Assembly (NCBI RefSeq): GCF_020071995.1
Contig: NZ_JABWTK010000002.1
Span: 186,001 to 250,000, forward strand
DNA from: Planococcus chinensis
GTDB taxonomy: Bacteria; Bacillota; Bacilli; Bacillales_A; Planococcaceae
Direction of reading: 5' to 3'
Length of the DNA: 64,000 bases
The notes under the pieces were generated by a model. That model did no database searches. It was not told where the DNA came from and worked only from the letters and a program-made list of their open reading frames with translations. Position 1 is the first letter of the stretch. Each line of letters begins with the position of its first letter. The translations under genes were made by a program, and so were the position numbers. Shown here in pieces: positions 1-9,511 of this stretch.

Positions 1-76
1 TCCGGAAAAAATAATACAAAATGACTGCGAGCGGCATGATTGCCGTCCAGATCCATCCCCAGTTTTCAATTCCCAT
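1..76 (-). CDS. N-terminus of a BatA-like membrane protein (partial, runs off window)
   Basis: Only the first 25 codons are in the window: MGIENWGWIW, then one hydrophobic segment (TAIMPLAVILYYFF). The start is supported by an AGGTGA ribosome binding site about 8 bases upstream that overlaps the stop codon of the DUF58 gene. A short N-terminal membrane anchor directly after MoxR and DUF58 genes is the usual place of a BatA/von Willebrand A protein in aerotolerance-type operons. The name rests on context, because the diagnostic VWA domain lies outside the window. Confidence 0.55.
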   Translation of the reverse strand, partial: MGIENWGWIWTAIMPLAVILYYFFR

Positions 77-87
77 GCCGCTTCACC

Positions 88-948
88 TCATTCAATCCAA
101 TTTTTCCTTGCCAATTGTTGAAACAGGACGTGCTGAATGCCTTCTTCGATATCAATTTGCATATAATGGACTCCGTGCTTGGCGCATAAAGATTTCAACC
201 CTTCGGTATGCACTTCGCGCTTGTTTAAATAGGTCTGCAACGACTGGCTGGTCATCGTCACATTGATGGCATCTCCAGTTTCTTCGTCAATCAAACGCAT
301 GTCGCCTTTAAAATCTGGCATCCGTTCTTCTTCAACCGTCAAATGCAAAAAACGGACATCGTGAGAAAAGCGGGGCACTTGCCGGAAAAATGTCTGCCAA
401 TCTTCCAGCGGCTCCAAGCCGTCCGATAGTACAAACAATACCGTTGAATCTTTGGCCGCATAAAAACTGGCGTCTTTTGCAAATGATAATTTGTCAGGCT
501 GCGGCAAATTTGATATGAAATGTTCGTATAATTTCCGTGCTGACTTCCCTTTTTTCCGAAACGGCGCAATGGCCGTTTGGCCGGCAGAGACAGTCAGCCG
601 GTCGTCATGGCTCAATACCATCAAGCCGAGTGAAAAAGCCAATTGCTTGGCAAACAGCCATTTTCTTTCCATCGACTTTGAACTATCGATCAAGAGATGG
701 ACGCGCATTTCTTGTTCGTCCAGAAAACGCTTGATATAGACACGGTCGGTGCGCGCATAAACATTCCAATCCACATGGCGGACATCATCCCCGGGATGAT
801 ACTCCCGGAAATCGGAAAAATCCAGGGACGAACCAAAGCGGGCAGAACGGTGAGAGCCTTTATGGTGTCCACGGATTTTTGATTTGGTCGCAACGGAAAA
901 ACGCGCGATGCGCGTAATCCAGTCTCCCGGCAGACCCAGCCCCGTCAT
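88..948 (-). CDS. DUF58 domain protein (MoxR partner)
   Basis: A 286-residue protein with the DUF58 hallmark near residues 40-75: GSSLDFSDFREYHPGDDVR followed by HVDWNVYARTDRVYIKRF. The central part (HLLIDSSKSM) looks like a von Willebrand A fold with a DxSxS metal site, followed by FVLSDGLEPLEDW. There is no clear membrane segment, unlike the other DUF58 protein at 16402-17556. The start codon overlaps the MoxR stop codon by four bases, which implies translational coupling. DUF58 proteins are thought to be scaffolds or clients of MoxR AAA+ ATPases in envelope stress or protein maturation. The exact role here is unknown. Confidence 0.88.
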   Translation of the reverse strand: MTGLGLPGDWITRIARFSVATKSKIRGHHKGSHRSARFGSSLDFSDFREYHPGDDVRHVDWNVYARTDRVYIKRFLDEQEMRVHLLIDSSKSMERKWLFAKQLAFSLGLMVLSHDDRLTVSAGQTAIAPFRKKGKSARKLYEHFISNLPQPDKLSFAKDASFYAAKDSTVLFVLSDGLEPLEDWQTFFRQVPRFSHDVRFLHLTVEEERMPDFKGDMRLIDEETGDAINVTMTSQSLQTYLNKREVHTEGLKSLCAKHGVHYMQIDIEEGIQHVLFQQLARKNWIE

Positions 949-1937
949 TTCAATACGCCTCTTCCAGCACCGCTCACCACTATATCAATCAGTTCATCCG
1001 CGCTGATGCCCGTCGCTTCTCCTTCATAATTCAAAAGGAGGCGATGGCGCAGAACCGGTTTCGCCACATGTTTCAAATCGCCGATGGACACATGGTAGCG
1101 GCCTTCAGTCAATGCGCGCGCTTTTGCCAAACGGATCAAACTTTGCAGTCCCCGGGGGCCGCTGCCGTACTGGATATATTGCCGCACCGGTTCGTACTCT
1201 GATTGCGCTGGATGCGTATTTTGGATCATATCCACTGCCACCATCAAAATATCTTCTGCAATCAAAACCTCTTTCACCATTTCCTGGGCTTCGACCAAAG
1301 CATCTGTATCCATCTTTTTCTGTAAGTGGATGTTGAGTGAACCTGTCGTCCGCCTGCTGATTTCCGCCAGTTCTGCACGCGTCGGATAAGCCACAAGGAT
1401 TTTGCAAAGAAAACGGTCCATTTGCGCTTCCGGCAAAGGATAAGTCCCTTCCATTTCAATCGGGTTTTGGGTGGCCAGCACGAAAAATGGCCGCGCCATC
1501 TTTTTCGTATCGCCTAAGATGGTCACCGTCTTTTCGCCCATCGCTTCAAGCAAGGCGCTTTGGGTTTTCGGCGTCGCCCGGTTAATTTCATCGGCAAGCA
1601 CCATTTGGTGAAAAATCGGCCCTTCCCGGAACGTGAATTGCTGGCGGCCATCGGCATCCCGTTCAATCAAACTGGTTCCCGTAATATCTGTGGGCATCAA
1701 ATCGGGTGTAAACTGAATTCTGGAAAAGGATAAATCCAGCACATCGGAAATCGTCCGGATCAGCATCGTTTTGCCGAGCCCCGGCAACCCTTCCAATAAT
1801 GCATGGCCATCTGCCAAAATCGCGTAAAGCGAAAACTCGATCGCTTCTTCCTGCCCCACGATAAAGTGGCCAATTTCTTCTCGAACTTCCTGCAAACGCC
1901 CGCTCATTTCAGTGAATTGTTCCGGTGTAAACGTCAT
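945..1937 (-). CDS. MoxR-family AAA+ ATPase
   Basis: A 330-residue AAA+ protein. The Walker A motif is GLPGLGKT (about residues 53-60) and the Walker B is VLADEIN (about residues 113-119). Sensor-type LATQNPIEMEGTYPLPEAQ and the C-terminal lid (GSGPRGLQSLIRLAKARAL) are typical of MoxR, and the length matches the family. MoxR ATPases act as chaperone-like remodelers together with DUF58 and VWA proteins, which are encoded immediately downstream. It is the fifth gene of the 1-7.5 kb operon. A second MoxR lies at 17558-18493 and is clearly divergent in sequence. Confidence 0.93.
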   Translation of the reverse strand: MTFTPEQFTEMSGRLQEVREEIGHFIVGQEEAIEFSLYAILADGHALLEGLPGLGKTMLIRTISDVLDLSFSRIQFTPDLMPTDITGTSLIERDADGRQQFTFREGPIFHQMVLADEINRATPKTQSALLEAMGEKTVTILGDTKKMARPFFVLATQNPIEMEGTYPLPEAQMDRFLCKILVAYPTRAELAEISRRTTGSLNIHLQKKMDTDALVEAQEMVKEVLIAEDILMVAVDMIQNTHPAQSEYEPVRQYIQYGSGPRGLQSLIRLAKARALTEGRYHVSIGDLKHVAKPVLRHRLLLNYEGEATGISADELIDIVVSGAGRGVLK

Positions 1938-1951
1938 ATCATCCCTGCTTT

Positions 1952-3364
1952 CTATTGTTCTGATTCAATTGAAGAAAAGTACTGCTCGACCACTTTTTGC
2001 AGATCCGGAGGCAATTCCAGTTTTTCAGCACTCGAGAAATATGACTCTGAATACTGTCCGACAACATCTGAGTACGGCCGCACTTCTCCCCGTTCAGCAG
2101 GTACAACCGCTTCCTGTTCATCGGCCGCTTCCCCTTCTCCCAGTTCACCGTTGTCAACTTCCGTTTCTCCAGTCCCTCCGATACGGGAAGGCACTGTCAA
2201 CAATTCCCGGTTGCCCTGGCCAGTTCCAGCGCCTTGTCCATTGCCCTGACCATTCCCTTGGCCTTGACCACTGCCTTGACCTTGTCCTTGGCCATTGCCT
2301 TGTCCTTGGCCATTGCCTTGTCCCTGACCTTGCCCTTGTCCTGTTCCTTGACCTTCACCCTGTCCCTGACCTTCGCCCTGGGCCTGTCCTTGGCCTTCAC
2401 CTTTTCCTTGGCCCGTTCCCGGTTGCCCAGAGGAATTTTCGGCATTCGTGCCATTTTTGGAAGCAGAAGAACTGCTGCTGCCCTGACTGGATTGAGTTCC
2501 TGCATTATCGGCTTTTGCCGGATCGCTATTGGCGATAGTGCGCTGCAGCGGCAAATTGACGGGTTTCCCCATATTGCTTAAGGCTGTTTGGGTTTTTCCA
2601 GCTTGTTCAGCCAGCTTGTCAGAAGCTTCTCCCCGTTCTTTGCTTTCCTGTTTCGCCGCATTCCCTTCACTTTCTGCCAATTGCTGTTTTTGAAGCGCCA
2701 GTTCTTTCTGTTTTTTCACTACTTCTTTTAAGGCCTCTTTAGCCTTTTTGCTTTCCGCCACTATTCCCTGCAATTCCTTCAATTCTTTTTTCAGCGGCTC
2801 GGATTTAGCCTCTTTTTCAATTTTCGCCACTTCTTTTTCAATCTGAGTGATCAAATCCAGTTCTTTTTCAGTGTCTTTCGCTTCTTGCTGCAGCGTACTT
2901 GGAAATAAGAGCAGCAGGCTTAAAACCACGCCGCTCGCTAAAGAAGCCAGCAGCCATTTTCCTAACACCCACTGGCGCGGTTCTTTTTTAAATAGCTGAT
3001 AACTGAAAGGAAGCATTTCAGCAGTTTTATTCGTAAGTGCCGTTGCCAGTTCACCTGTTCCTTCTGTCTGCCAGGCCGTGAGCAGCTGGTTATGCGGCGT
3101 AAAGCGGTCCAGTTCTGTGACCGCCTGATGTTGGTCCGGCAGATTCCGCATGGAAATTAAGAGCCAAGCGAGTAGTGCCAGTGCCCCAGCAGCATATGCA
3201 TAAAATTCATAATAAGGAAGCATAAACAACCGCGACAGGAACAGCAGCAGAACGGCCGCCGTTAATCCGAACAATAGCGCTTTTTGAAGCGATTGGCTGA
3301 TGTGTACACTTTTCAGTCGTCTTCCGGCTCGCCGGACAAAGCCGGCAATGTCCCGGTTGTTCAT
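1952..3364 (-). CDS. Membrane-anchored coiled-coil protein with Gly/Gln-rich repeat
   Basis: A 470-residue protein of no recognised family, loosely like DUF4175-type proteins found next to MoxR operons. It has two hydrophobic segments near residues 30-70 and a third near 134-155, then a Lys/Glu-rich coiled coil (about 160-265). A Ser-rich linker leads to a striking GQ/GN/GE tract (about 313-385), and the acidic C-terminus is long. The start is supported by AGGAGG upstream of ATG. It sits between the ABC permease and MoxR with gaps of 12 and 14 bases. The topology suggests a surface- or cytoplasm-facing elongated scaffold; the function is unknown. Confidence 0.8.
   Translation of the reverse strand: MNNRDIAGFVRRAGRRLKSVHISQSLQKALLFGLTAAVLLLFLSRLFMLPYYEFYAYAAGALALLAWLLISMRNLPDQHQAVTELDRFTPHNQLLTAWQTEGTGELATALTNKTAEMLPFSYQLFKKEPRQWVLGKWLLASLASGVVLSLLLLFPSTLQQEAKDTEKELDLITQIEKEVAKIEKEAKSEPLKKELKELQGIVAESKKAKEALKEVVKKQKELALQKQQLAESEGNAAKQESKERGEASDKLAEQAGKTQTALSNMGKPVNLPLQRTIANSDPAKADNAGTQSSQGSSSSSASKNGTNAENSSGQPGTGQGKGEGQGQAQGEGQGQGEGQGTGQGQGQGQGNGQGQGNGQGQGQGSGQGQGNGQGNGQGAGTGQGNRELLTVPSRIGGTGETEVDNGELGEGEAADEQEAVVPAERGEVRPYSDVVGQYSESYFSSAEKLELPPDLQKVVEQYFSSIESEQ
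2210..2428 (-). repeat. In-frame GQGQGN-type coding repeat
   Basis: A low-complexity tract encoding about 73 residues of alternating Gly and Gln with Asn, Glu, Ser, Thr or Lys in place of some residues. The DNA is made of degenerate CCTTGxCC-type hexamers on the plus strand. Such a tract is prone to slippage, so its length may differ between strains. Long open frames on the opposite strand and in other frames here are by-products of this composition. Confidence 0.9.
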
Positions 3365-3376
3365 GTAAATCCCTCC

Positions 3377-4219
3377 TTATTTGTATTTAGACATATTGAC
3401 GCGCAAACGCTTGACTGCCAAAAGGAGTGCCAGCGCTGTAATGACGAGATAAAACACCAGATAGCCAAGCCACAGCGGCAATGGCACTACAGTCAGGTTT
3501 TGTATTTCCTGGGCAAAGCTTGGCTGCAGCAAAGTAAACAGGACAACCGCCGGATTTATGCTCGCCCAAAAGTAAGTAAAAGGCGAGAAAGTCGGCGTCG
3601 TGCTGCCAAATTGCGAAATCTGCATCGAGATGATCAGGAAAAACCCGGTTGCTGCCGTCAGGAATATCATGGTGCCGTAAGTAGCAATCATGGAAACGAT
3701 GGTTTTTCGGATAATCGTCGAGAACATGATGCCAATGCTGCCGATTGTCAGCAAGGTTAAAAAATAAAACAAGAAGATGATCACAATCTGGCTTGGCGAT
3801 ACACCGCCGTATAAAAACACCAGACTATAGATAGGCAGCCCGGCCACAATCATCAGCAGTAAAAAAGCAATGGAAGACGACATTTTCCCGAAAATGATCT
3901 GGAAAGAAGTCTGGGCCGTTGTCAGTAAAATATTCAAGGTCTGCTTTTCCCGTTCGGTGCTGATGGCGCCTGCCGTCAGCCCTGGCGTAATAAACAGGAT
4001 CAGTCCCAACTGGATATAGGTCATCATTGTAAACAGCATAAAACTTTCATCCGGACGGAAAAACCCGCTGCCCGAAAAAGTCGTGGTCATGAAAATAAAG
4101 CCAAAGACAAAAATGCTCATCGCGATTAAATAAAACAAGATACCGGTAAAGCTTTTCAAATTGCGAAACCGCAATTTGATTTCTTTGATCAAGACCGGAT
4201 TGGCCAGGAGTGCTTTCAC
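3377..4219 (-). CDS. ABC-2 type transporter permease
   Basis: A 280-residue integral membrane protein with about six transmembrane helices. It carries the ABC-2 region GLTAGAISTEREKQTLNILL (about residues 79-98), where the EREKQT-type coupling element is characteristic of this export family. The start overlaps the end of the ATPase gene by four bases, so the two proteins form one transporter. The substrate is unknown. Linkage to MoxR/DUF58 and to a large exported GATase-like protein resembles operons inferred to work on envelope assembly or gliding-type exporters. Confidence 0.88.
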   Translation of the reverse strand: MKALLANPVLIKEIKLRFRNLKSFTGILFYLIAMSIFVFGFIFMTTTFSGSGFFRPDESFMLFTMMTYIQLGLILFITPGLTAGAISTEREKQTLNILLTTAQTSFQIIFGKMSSSIAFLLLMIVAGLPIYSLVFLYGGVSPSQIVIIFLFYFLTLLTIGSIGIMFSTIIRKTIVSMIATYGTMIFLTAATGFFLIISMQISQFGSTTPTFSPFTYFWASINPAVVLFTLLQPSFAQEIQNLTVVPLPLWLGYLVFYLVITALALLLAVKRLRVNMSKYK

Positions 4220-5151
4220 GAAGCATCAGCTCCTTTCGTAATCGCCATAAAGACATCTTCCAAATCGGTTTCTTCTTCAGCAAACGATAAGATCGGCAAT
4301 TGTGCAGCCATCGCTTTTCGCAATAACACCATTTGGTCTTCTTCAGTTCCCCGGTACAGAAATTCAATCATATTCTTTTCCGGTTTTTCGGCGATTTGGG
4401 AAACAAAAGGATCATTTTCAAAAAACGCTGAAACTGCAGAAACCGGACCTGCCACTTTAACGCGCATTACTTTTTCGCTTTGCAGCTGCGCTTGTATTTC
4501 ACTGACTGATCCTTGGGCAATCAACCTTCCGGTATCTATCACGCCGATGCTGTCGCACATTTCCGCCAGTTCCGGCAAAATATGCGAAGAAATCAAAATG
4601 GTTTTCCCCATTGATTTCAGTTCCCGGAGGATTTCGCGCATTTCCACCCGCGCCCGTGGATCAAGCCCTGAGGCCGGCTCGTCCAGGATCAGGATGTTCG
4701 GATCATGGATCAACGCCCTTGCCAGGCACAGTCTTTGCTTCATGCCTCTCGACAGCAAGTCGACATATTCGTAGCGTTTATGGCTTAAATTGACGAGCTC
4801 CAGCAATTGAGGAATCAATTTTTCACGCTCTTTCGGTTTCAAGCCATAACTTGCACCGTAAAAATCCAGGTACTCATCGGCCTTCAACTGATCATAGACG
4901 CCGAAGAAATCCGGCATATAACCGATCTGTTTTCTGACTTCATGGGCATTCTTTGTCACACTTAACCCATTAATGAACGCATCTCCCGCAGTCGGCTGCA
5001 GCAAAGTAGCCAAAATGGAAAAGGTCGTTGATTTGCCGGCGCCATTTGCTCCGACAAAACCGAATACAGTGCCGTCTTCGACGGTCAGATTCAAGTCCTG
5101 CAAAGCATACAATGAACCGTATTTTTTAGTGAGTCCGATTGTTTCAATCAT
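4216..5151 (-). CDS. ABC transporter ATP-binding protein
   Basis: A 311-residue ABC ATPase. The Walker A motif is GANGAGKST (about residues 34-42), the signature region is LLSRGMKQRLCLARAL, and the Walker B is LILDEPASGLDP, followed by the switch His in ISSHILPEL. A C-terminal extension of about 90 residues is typical of exporters of the CcmA/DrrA/GldA group. It overlaps both neighbours by four bases and pairs with the permease at 3377-4219. It probably powers export or membrane remodeling for this operon; the substrate is unknown. Confidence 0.92.
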   Translation of the reverse strand: MIETIGLTKKYGSLYALQDLNLTVEDGTVFGFVGANGAGKSTTFSILATLLQPTAGDAFINGLSVTKNAHEVRKQIGYMPDFFGVYDQLKADEYLDFYGASYGLKPKEREKLIPQLLELVNLSHKRYEYVDLLSRGMKQRLCLARALIHDPNILILDEPASGLDPRARVEMREILRELKSMGKTILISSHILPELAEMCDSIGVIDTGRLIAQGSVSEIQAQLQSEKVMRVKVAGPVSAVSAFFENDPFVSQIAEKPEKNMIEFLYRGTEEDQMVLLRKAMAAQLPILSFAEEETDLEDVFMAITKGADAS

Positions 5152-7499
5152 GGGGCAACCACCCCTTTCAACTTGATTTTAGGCATGGTTACTTCAGGTT
5201 CACCATTAGCGGAATTGTTTTCAACGACGAATTTGATTTCTCCTTGAGGAGAGACATAGTTGCCAACTGCTTCCGTAAAGCTTTGTTGGCTTTTGCTGAT
5301 TTCTTCAGGTTTTCCTGTTTTTGCATTTAAAATGGAAACCGTCAGATTCTGCTTGGCTGCCGTAACCGCCAATTCCTGCCATTCGGTTTTCTTTAAATCC
5401 ACTGCTTCTGTGACCGCATAGGTTAATTCGAATTTCCCTTTATCCATATAATAAAGGTAAGGATCATCCGCCACATTTTCAAAATAAGACGAGCCGCTGA
5501 CCTGCAATTCAAACGTATCTGCATTCAAATTGACTTCACCCGTCAAATTGACAGCCGGCTTAAATGGCTGGGCGATCAAATGGACAGCCGACACGGAAGC
5601 ACGCTGGTCTTCCAGCGATATCGGCACAATGGCATCATTCGTATAGGCGACCACATAAGGGGAACTTTCATTGTCCTTAAACTGATTATACGCCATTGAC
5701 AGAATGGTTTGCTTTCTTGCTTTTTTCAATTGTTCTTTATCGGCAATCGGCTGATAAGCGAAAGTTGAACTAATCGGTGAAGCGGATGGCAAAATGTCCG
5801 ACTGCACCGTCTGGTTCACTGCCAGCTCTTCGCCAGGAGCAAGATTTCCTAAAGCCATCAAACGCGTACCTGTCCAAATCGATACATCTTCAAGTGCGAA
5901 TGGGAAATTGTTTTGAATGGTTCCTTTAATGGTCTTTTTCTCCACCGCCAATTGGATGTCGAAGTTCCCAGTTTTTTCAATATACGATTCCCCTATGACG
6001 GAGCCGACGGACCAATAGCGCATATCACGCAGAGTCATCATATTTTGCGTAGCTTGTTGTTCCAAAATGGCCGATTGCTGCTGAGCCCCTTCAGAGAACT
6101 GGGTGTTCTGCCGAAACGTCATGGTCGTTCCGGCCGGAGCAGCAAAATGGTAATCGCCTCCCCGATTGGATAAGAGCGTATTCATATAATAACCGTTCAA
6201 TCCGCTGTCCTGATCGGCTTCAAAAAAGCCGGTCTGTTGAATCTGCGGGTTTGCAATGCGGTCTTTCGCGCCAATTGCAAAAATGCCGATCGATGTGATT
6301 AAAGCAGCGACCGGGATGATGACCCAGGCGAGTTCACGCTTGTCCCGCTTTTTCAAGATGATATACAGGACCGGAATAATCAAAAGAATGTATAGCAAAA
6401 TAATGCCCATGACCAAAGTTTTGGAAACCGCGAAGCTCTCAAAAAGCTCATTGACGTTCCCCACTTCGTAAGACATGATTTCTTTCAGCGATTCGCCTTG
6501 TGTCATCATGCTGTTCGAATTCGTGGTGAGCGGCAGCAGATTGGCCATCAATTGCACATATCCCTGCTGGGAACTGACCGTCTGGTCGCCGAGCGAAAAG
6601 CTGGTCTGAGTCAGGCTTCCAGCGCCAATCTGCTGGCGCGCAGCCAGCACGTTGCCGTCTTTCTCGAAGAGCGGATCCGCACCTTCTTTGATTGTAGCGC
6701 CAAAAGCCGGAACCGGTTTCTCAAGCGGCTGGACCGTTGCAGTGCCTTCTTCACCCAGCTCCAAAGGCAAGTAGCTGCTGAGGTTGCCCATGGAGGCAGT
6801 AATGTTTTCAGTAGAACCTACCACTACACGGCCGCCTTGCTGCACCCATTGAAGAACAGCCTGCTGAACGGCTTCCGGCAAATCACTGTATGAAACTTCG
6901 TCAATCAGCAAATAATCGAGCGTTTCCCATGCCATCGCTTCCGTCGGCAAGGCAAACTGATTCAGCTGGTTCAAATGGAAAACCTGGGTGGATTCGCTGC
7001 CTGCCGGAGAAATTTGGTTGAGGGGCAAAAGCCGATCCGGGTTGTCCGTCAACGTTCCGATAAACAGGGAGTTTGGCCAGAAAAAGCCGGGGCTTAATGT
7101 TTTGGAGCCCTTGAAATTGATGGACTTTCCGTCTTCCCATCCGCCTTCATATAAAAAAATGGTTTGGGTGGAAGGTCCACCCATTGAAACCATGTCGGAT
7201 AATCCCGGAATGGCTACTTGAATGGTTTTGGCTTCTCCCGCCGCCAATTCCACGGGCACCGATAAACCAGCTCCCAGACTATACGTTTCGCTATAGTTTA
7301 AGACGAGATCGCCTGAAAAATCCGAGCCGTTGTTTGTAATCGTAAATTGAACCGGCAAGCCTTTTTCATACTTCACTTTATTTTGCAGACCGGCGTCTGC
7401 TTTGATGGTAATTTCAGGTGCAGCCAATGATGCCTGCGGCATGAAAAATATAAACAGGACACACGCAAATGCAAAAAGTGCCAGCAGTCGTTTGAACAT
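5148..7499 (-). CDS. Large exported membrane protein with GATase-like domain, first gene of the MoxR/ABC operon
   Basis: A 783-residue protein. The start at MFKRLLALFA is preferred over upstream in-frame codons because it has an AGGGGG ribosome binding site and opens a clear signal peptide ending near ASLA (residue 26). The N-terminal beta-rich part is followed by a class I glutamine amidotransferase-like stretch (WETLDYLLIDEVSYSDLP, GGRVVVGSTE). Two transmembrane helices lie near residues 361-411, then a long extracytoplasmic C-terminal region. Such proteins recur beside ABC-2/MoxR operons, but no precise function is known. The next gene overlaps by four bases. Confidence 0.82.
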   Translation of the reverse strand: MFKRLLALFAFACVLFIFFMPQASLAAPEITIKADAGLQNKVKYEKGLPVQFTITNNGSDFSGDLVLNYSETYSLGAGLSVPVELAAGEAKTIQVAIPGLSDMVSMGGPSTQTIFLYEGGWEDGKSINFKGSKTLSPGFFWPNSLFIGTLTDNPDRLLPLNQISPAGSESTQVFHLNQLNQFALPTEAMAWETLDYLLIDEVSYSDLPEAVQQAVLQWVQQGGRVVVGSTENITASMGNLSSYLPLELGEEGTATVQPLEKPVPAFGATIKEGADPLFEKDGNVLAARQQIGAGSLTQTSFSLGDQTVSSQQGYVQLMANLLPLTTNSNSMMTQGESLKEIMSYEVGNVNELFESFAVSKTLVMGIILLYILLIIPVLYIILKKRDKRELAWVIIPVAALITSIGIFAIGAKDRIANPQIQQTGFFEADQDSGLNGYYMNTLLSNRGGDYHFAAPAGTTMTFRQNTQFSEGAQQQSAILEQQATQNMMTLRDMRYWSVGSVIGESYIEKTGNFDIQLAVEKKTIKGTIQNNFPFALEDVSIWTGTRLMALGNLAPGEELAVNQTVQSDILPSASPISSTFAYQPIADKEQLKKARKQTILSMAYNQFKDNESSPYVVAYTNDAIVPISLEDQRASVSAVHLIAQPFKPAVNLTGEVNLNADTFELQVSGSSYFENVADDPYLYYMDKGKFELTYAVTEAVDLKKTEWQELAVTAAKQNLTVSILNAKTGKPEEISKSQQSFTEAVGNYVSPQGEIKFVVENNSANGEPEVTMPKIKLKGVVAP

Positions 7500-7565
7500 A
7501 ATGAACCCCCTATTCTTCTCTCTATAAAGTAGTACGTTGTAAGGATAAAATAGTTCCTTCCGCAT

Positions 7566-7601
7566 AGAAAAAAAGAACGGGCAGCGCATGGCTGCCCGTT
7601 C
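7566..7601 (-). terminator. Intrinsic terminator after dapL
   Basis: An 11-bp perfect stem (GAACGGGCAGC with GCTGCCCGTTC) and a 5-base loop, followed on the minus strand by a run of T. It lies directly after the dapL stop codon. Confidence 0.9.
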
Positions 7602-7602
7602 C

Positions 7603-8718
7603 TTAAATTGTTTTGAAAAAGCGATGGATAAATTTCGGCAGAATATCGAGAACCGCTTCATCCGGATTCAGCTTGGCATGATGCAAGCCGTATTCCGAAG
7701 CGACGCCAGCCCAGAACATTAGGCCGGGAAGCTGTTCTGTGAAATATCCAAAGTCTTCACCGGTCATGGCCGCTTCACTTCGCACGGCTTCAACGCCTTC
7801 ATAACTTGCCGCGAATTGAAGAAATGTTTCAGCCAAAGCTTCATCGTTATTGACCTCCAAATAGCTGGAGCCGTAATCGATGGACACGCGGCAGTTATAG
7901 GCTTCTTCAACCGCCCGGCACATCGCTTCAATCCGTTTTTTCACTTTTAGCATCGATTCCAGATTCAATGTGCGGATGGTGCCTTCTAGGCGCGCATGTT
8001 CCGCGATGATATTCTGTACGGTCCCCGCGCTCAATTTCCCAACGGTCAGTACAGCCGAATCCATCGGGTTCACATTGCGGCTGACAATAGTCTGCAGCTG
8101 CATCAAAAGCGAAGCTGCTGCCACTGCCATATCTTCCGTCAGATGGGGATATGCTGCATGGCCGCCTTTGCCCTGCAAGTCGATAAAAAGTTCAGACGTA
8201 TTAGCAAACAACAGGCCCGGTTTTGTGGCCACTGTTCCGGCCGGAAGTTCCGGCGCAATATGCAGCGCGAAAATCTGATCCGGCAAAAATGCTGGCTTGT
8301 CGTGTTTCAGCCATTCCCGGAAAGGGAGTGCACCGCCAGGTCCTTCTTCTGCCGGTTGGAACAGAATGACCACATCGTTTGCAATCGGTTCCTGGACCAA
8401 CTGGTTCAGGAGGCCAAGCGCAACCGTCATATGAATATCATGGCCGCAGGCGTGCATATAGCCGGGATGCTCCGACTGGAATGGCAGATTCGTTTCTTCT
8501 GTAATGGGCAGCCCGTCAATGTCTGTACGCCAGCCGATGGTTTTGGCGGAATCGGTGCCGCGCACTTTTGCCGCTAGGCCCGTTTTCCACTCGACAATCT
8601 CCAGCCGTTCTTCAGGAAAAGTGCGCAGACATTCCTTCAAATACGCCTGTGTTTTCCATTCCTTAAAACCGATTTCAGGAATTGCATGCAATTCTCTTCT
8701 GATTTTCAGTAAATCCAT
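7603..8718 (-). CDS. dapL: N-acetyldiaminopimelate deacetylase
   Basis: A 371-residue M20 amidohydrolase that removes the acetyl group from N-acetyl-LL-diaminopimelate in the acetylase branch of lysine/meso-DAP synthesis. Metal-site motifs are visible: HACGHDIHM (about residues 90-98) and EEGPGG (about 124-129). The start [18 protein letters not shown] is chosen because it fits the family N-terminus; upstream in-frame codons would run into dapH. It lies 13 bases after dapH, the same order as B. subtilis ykuQ-ykuR. The length matches YkuR closely. Confidence 0.93.
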   Translation of the reverse strand: MDLLKIRRELHAIPEIGFKEWKTQAYLKECLRTFPEERLEIVEWKTGLAAKVRGTDSAKTIGWRTDIDGLPITEETNLPFQSEHPGYMHACGHDIHMTVALGLLNQLVQEPIANDVVILFQPAEEGPGGALPFREWLKHDKPAFLPDQIFALHIAPELPAGTVATKPGLLFANTSELFIDLQGKGGHAAYPHLTEDMAVAAASLLMQLQTIVSRNVNPMDSAVLTVGKLSAGTVQNIIAEHARLEGTIRTLNLESMLKVKKRIEAMCRAVEEAYNCRVSIDYGSSYLEVNNDEALAETFLQFAASYEGVEAVRSEAAMTGEDFGYFTEQLPGLMFWAGVASEYGLHHAKLNPDEAVLDILPKFIHRFFKTI

Positions 8719-8731
8719 TTGGAAGCCCCGC

Positions 8732-9445
8732 TTACAGTTGACGAAGTTCTTGTTTGATTTCGGTTTTTGCACGAGTTTTTTCATCCATCAATTTCAAGAC
8801 GCGTGCCGGAGTCCCGCCCACTACGGAGTTTTCAGGAACATCTTCGATGACAATAGCACCGGCTGCAACAACCGCGCCTTTGCCGATCCGGACGCCTTCA
8901 AGAACGACAGCATTTGCGCCGATCATGACATCATCTTCAACGATGACCGGTGTTGCAGATGCAGGCTCGATAACGCCGGCCAATACTGCCCCAGCACCGA
9001 TGTGGCAGTTTTTTCCGACCGTTGCGCGGCCGCCAAGAACAACGCCCATGTCGATCATTGTACCGTCGCCGATTACCGCGCCGATATTGATGACTGCGCC
9101 CATCATGATGATACAGTTATTGCCGATTTCCACGTTTTCACGGATAAATGCACCAGGTTCGATGCGGCTGTTGATGTTTTTCATATCCAATAAAGGAATC
9201 GCAGAATTTCTGCGGTCATTTTCAATCACTGAGTCTTCAATTACAGAAGCGTTCGCTTCCAATGCTTGTTGGACTTCAGCCCATTCACCGAATACTACTG
9301 CGTTATTTCCTTCGCCGAAAACTTTCGAGCCTTGGCCAAAATCAAGAGAAGCGACGCCTTCGCCTTTTACGTATACTTTCACCGGTGTTGATTTAGTGGC
9401 ATTCTGTATGTACGAGATAATTTCATTTGCATCCATTTGCTTCAT
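8732..9445 (-). CDS. dapH: 2,3,4,5-tetrahydropyridine-2,6-dicarboxylate N-acetyltransferase
   Basis: A 237-residue acetyltransferase that acetylates tetrahydrodipicolinate in the DAP/lysine pathway. The N-terminal domain ([21 protein letters not shown]) is family-specific. From about residue 85 onward there are hexapeptide repeats of a left-handed beta-helix ([39 protein letters not shown]). The ATG at 9445 follows AGAGGT with good spacing; an in-frame TTG one codon earlier is less likely. It forms a two-gene operon with dapL. Confidence 0.95.
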   Translation of the reverse strand: MKQMDANEIISYIQNATKSTPVKVYVKGEGVASLDFGQGSKVFGEGNNAVVFGEWAEVQQALEANASVIEDSVIENDRRNSAIPLLDMKNINSRIEPGAFIRENVEIGNNCIIMMGAVINIGAVIGDGTMIDMGVVLGGRATVGKNCHIGAGAVLAGVIEPASATPVIVEDDVMIGANAVVLEGVRIGKGAVVAAGAIVIEDVPENSVVGGTPARVLKLMDEKTRAKTEIKQELRQL

Positions 9446-9511
9446 CAATAAAAACCTCTTTCTATGGGTGATGCTGTAATTATAGCGGATATAGTGTAAA
9501 AATTCAGCACT

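Noticed and set aside
1912..2581. Long plus-strand frames opposite the Gly/Gln tract
   Set aside because: They arise from the repetitive codon composition of the minus-strand gene and consist of low-complexity Leu/Pro or Ala/Leu sequence.
7500..7661. Longer N-terminus of the 783-residue protein
   Set aside because: The in-frame upstream codons run through the dapL terminator, lack a ribosome binding site and would hide the signal peptide.
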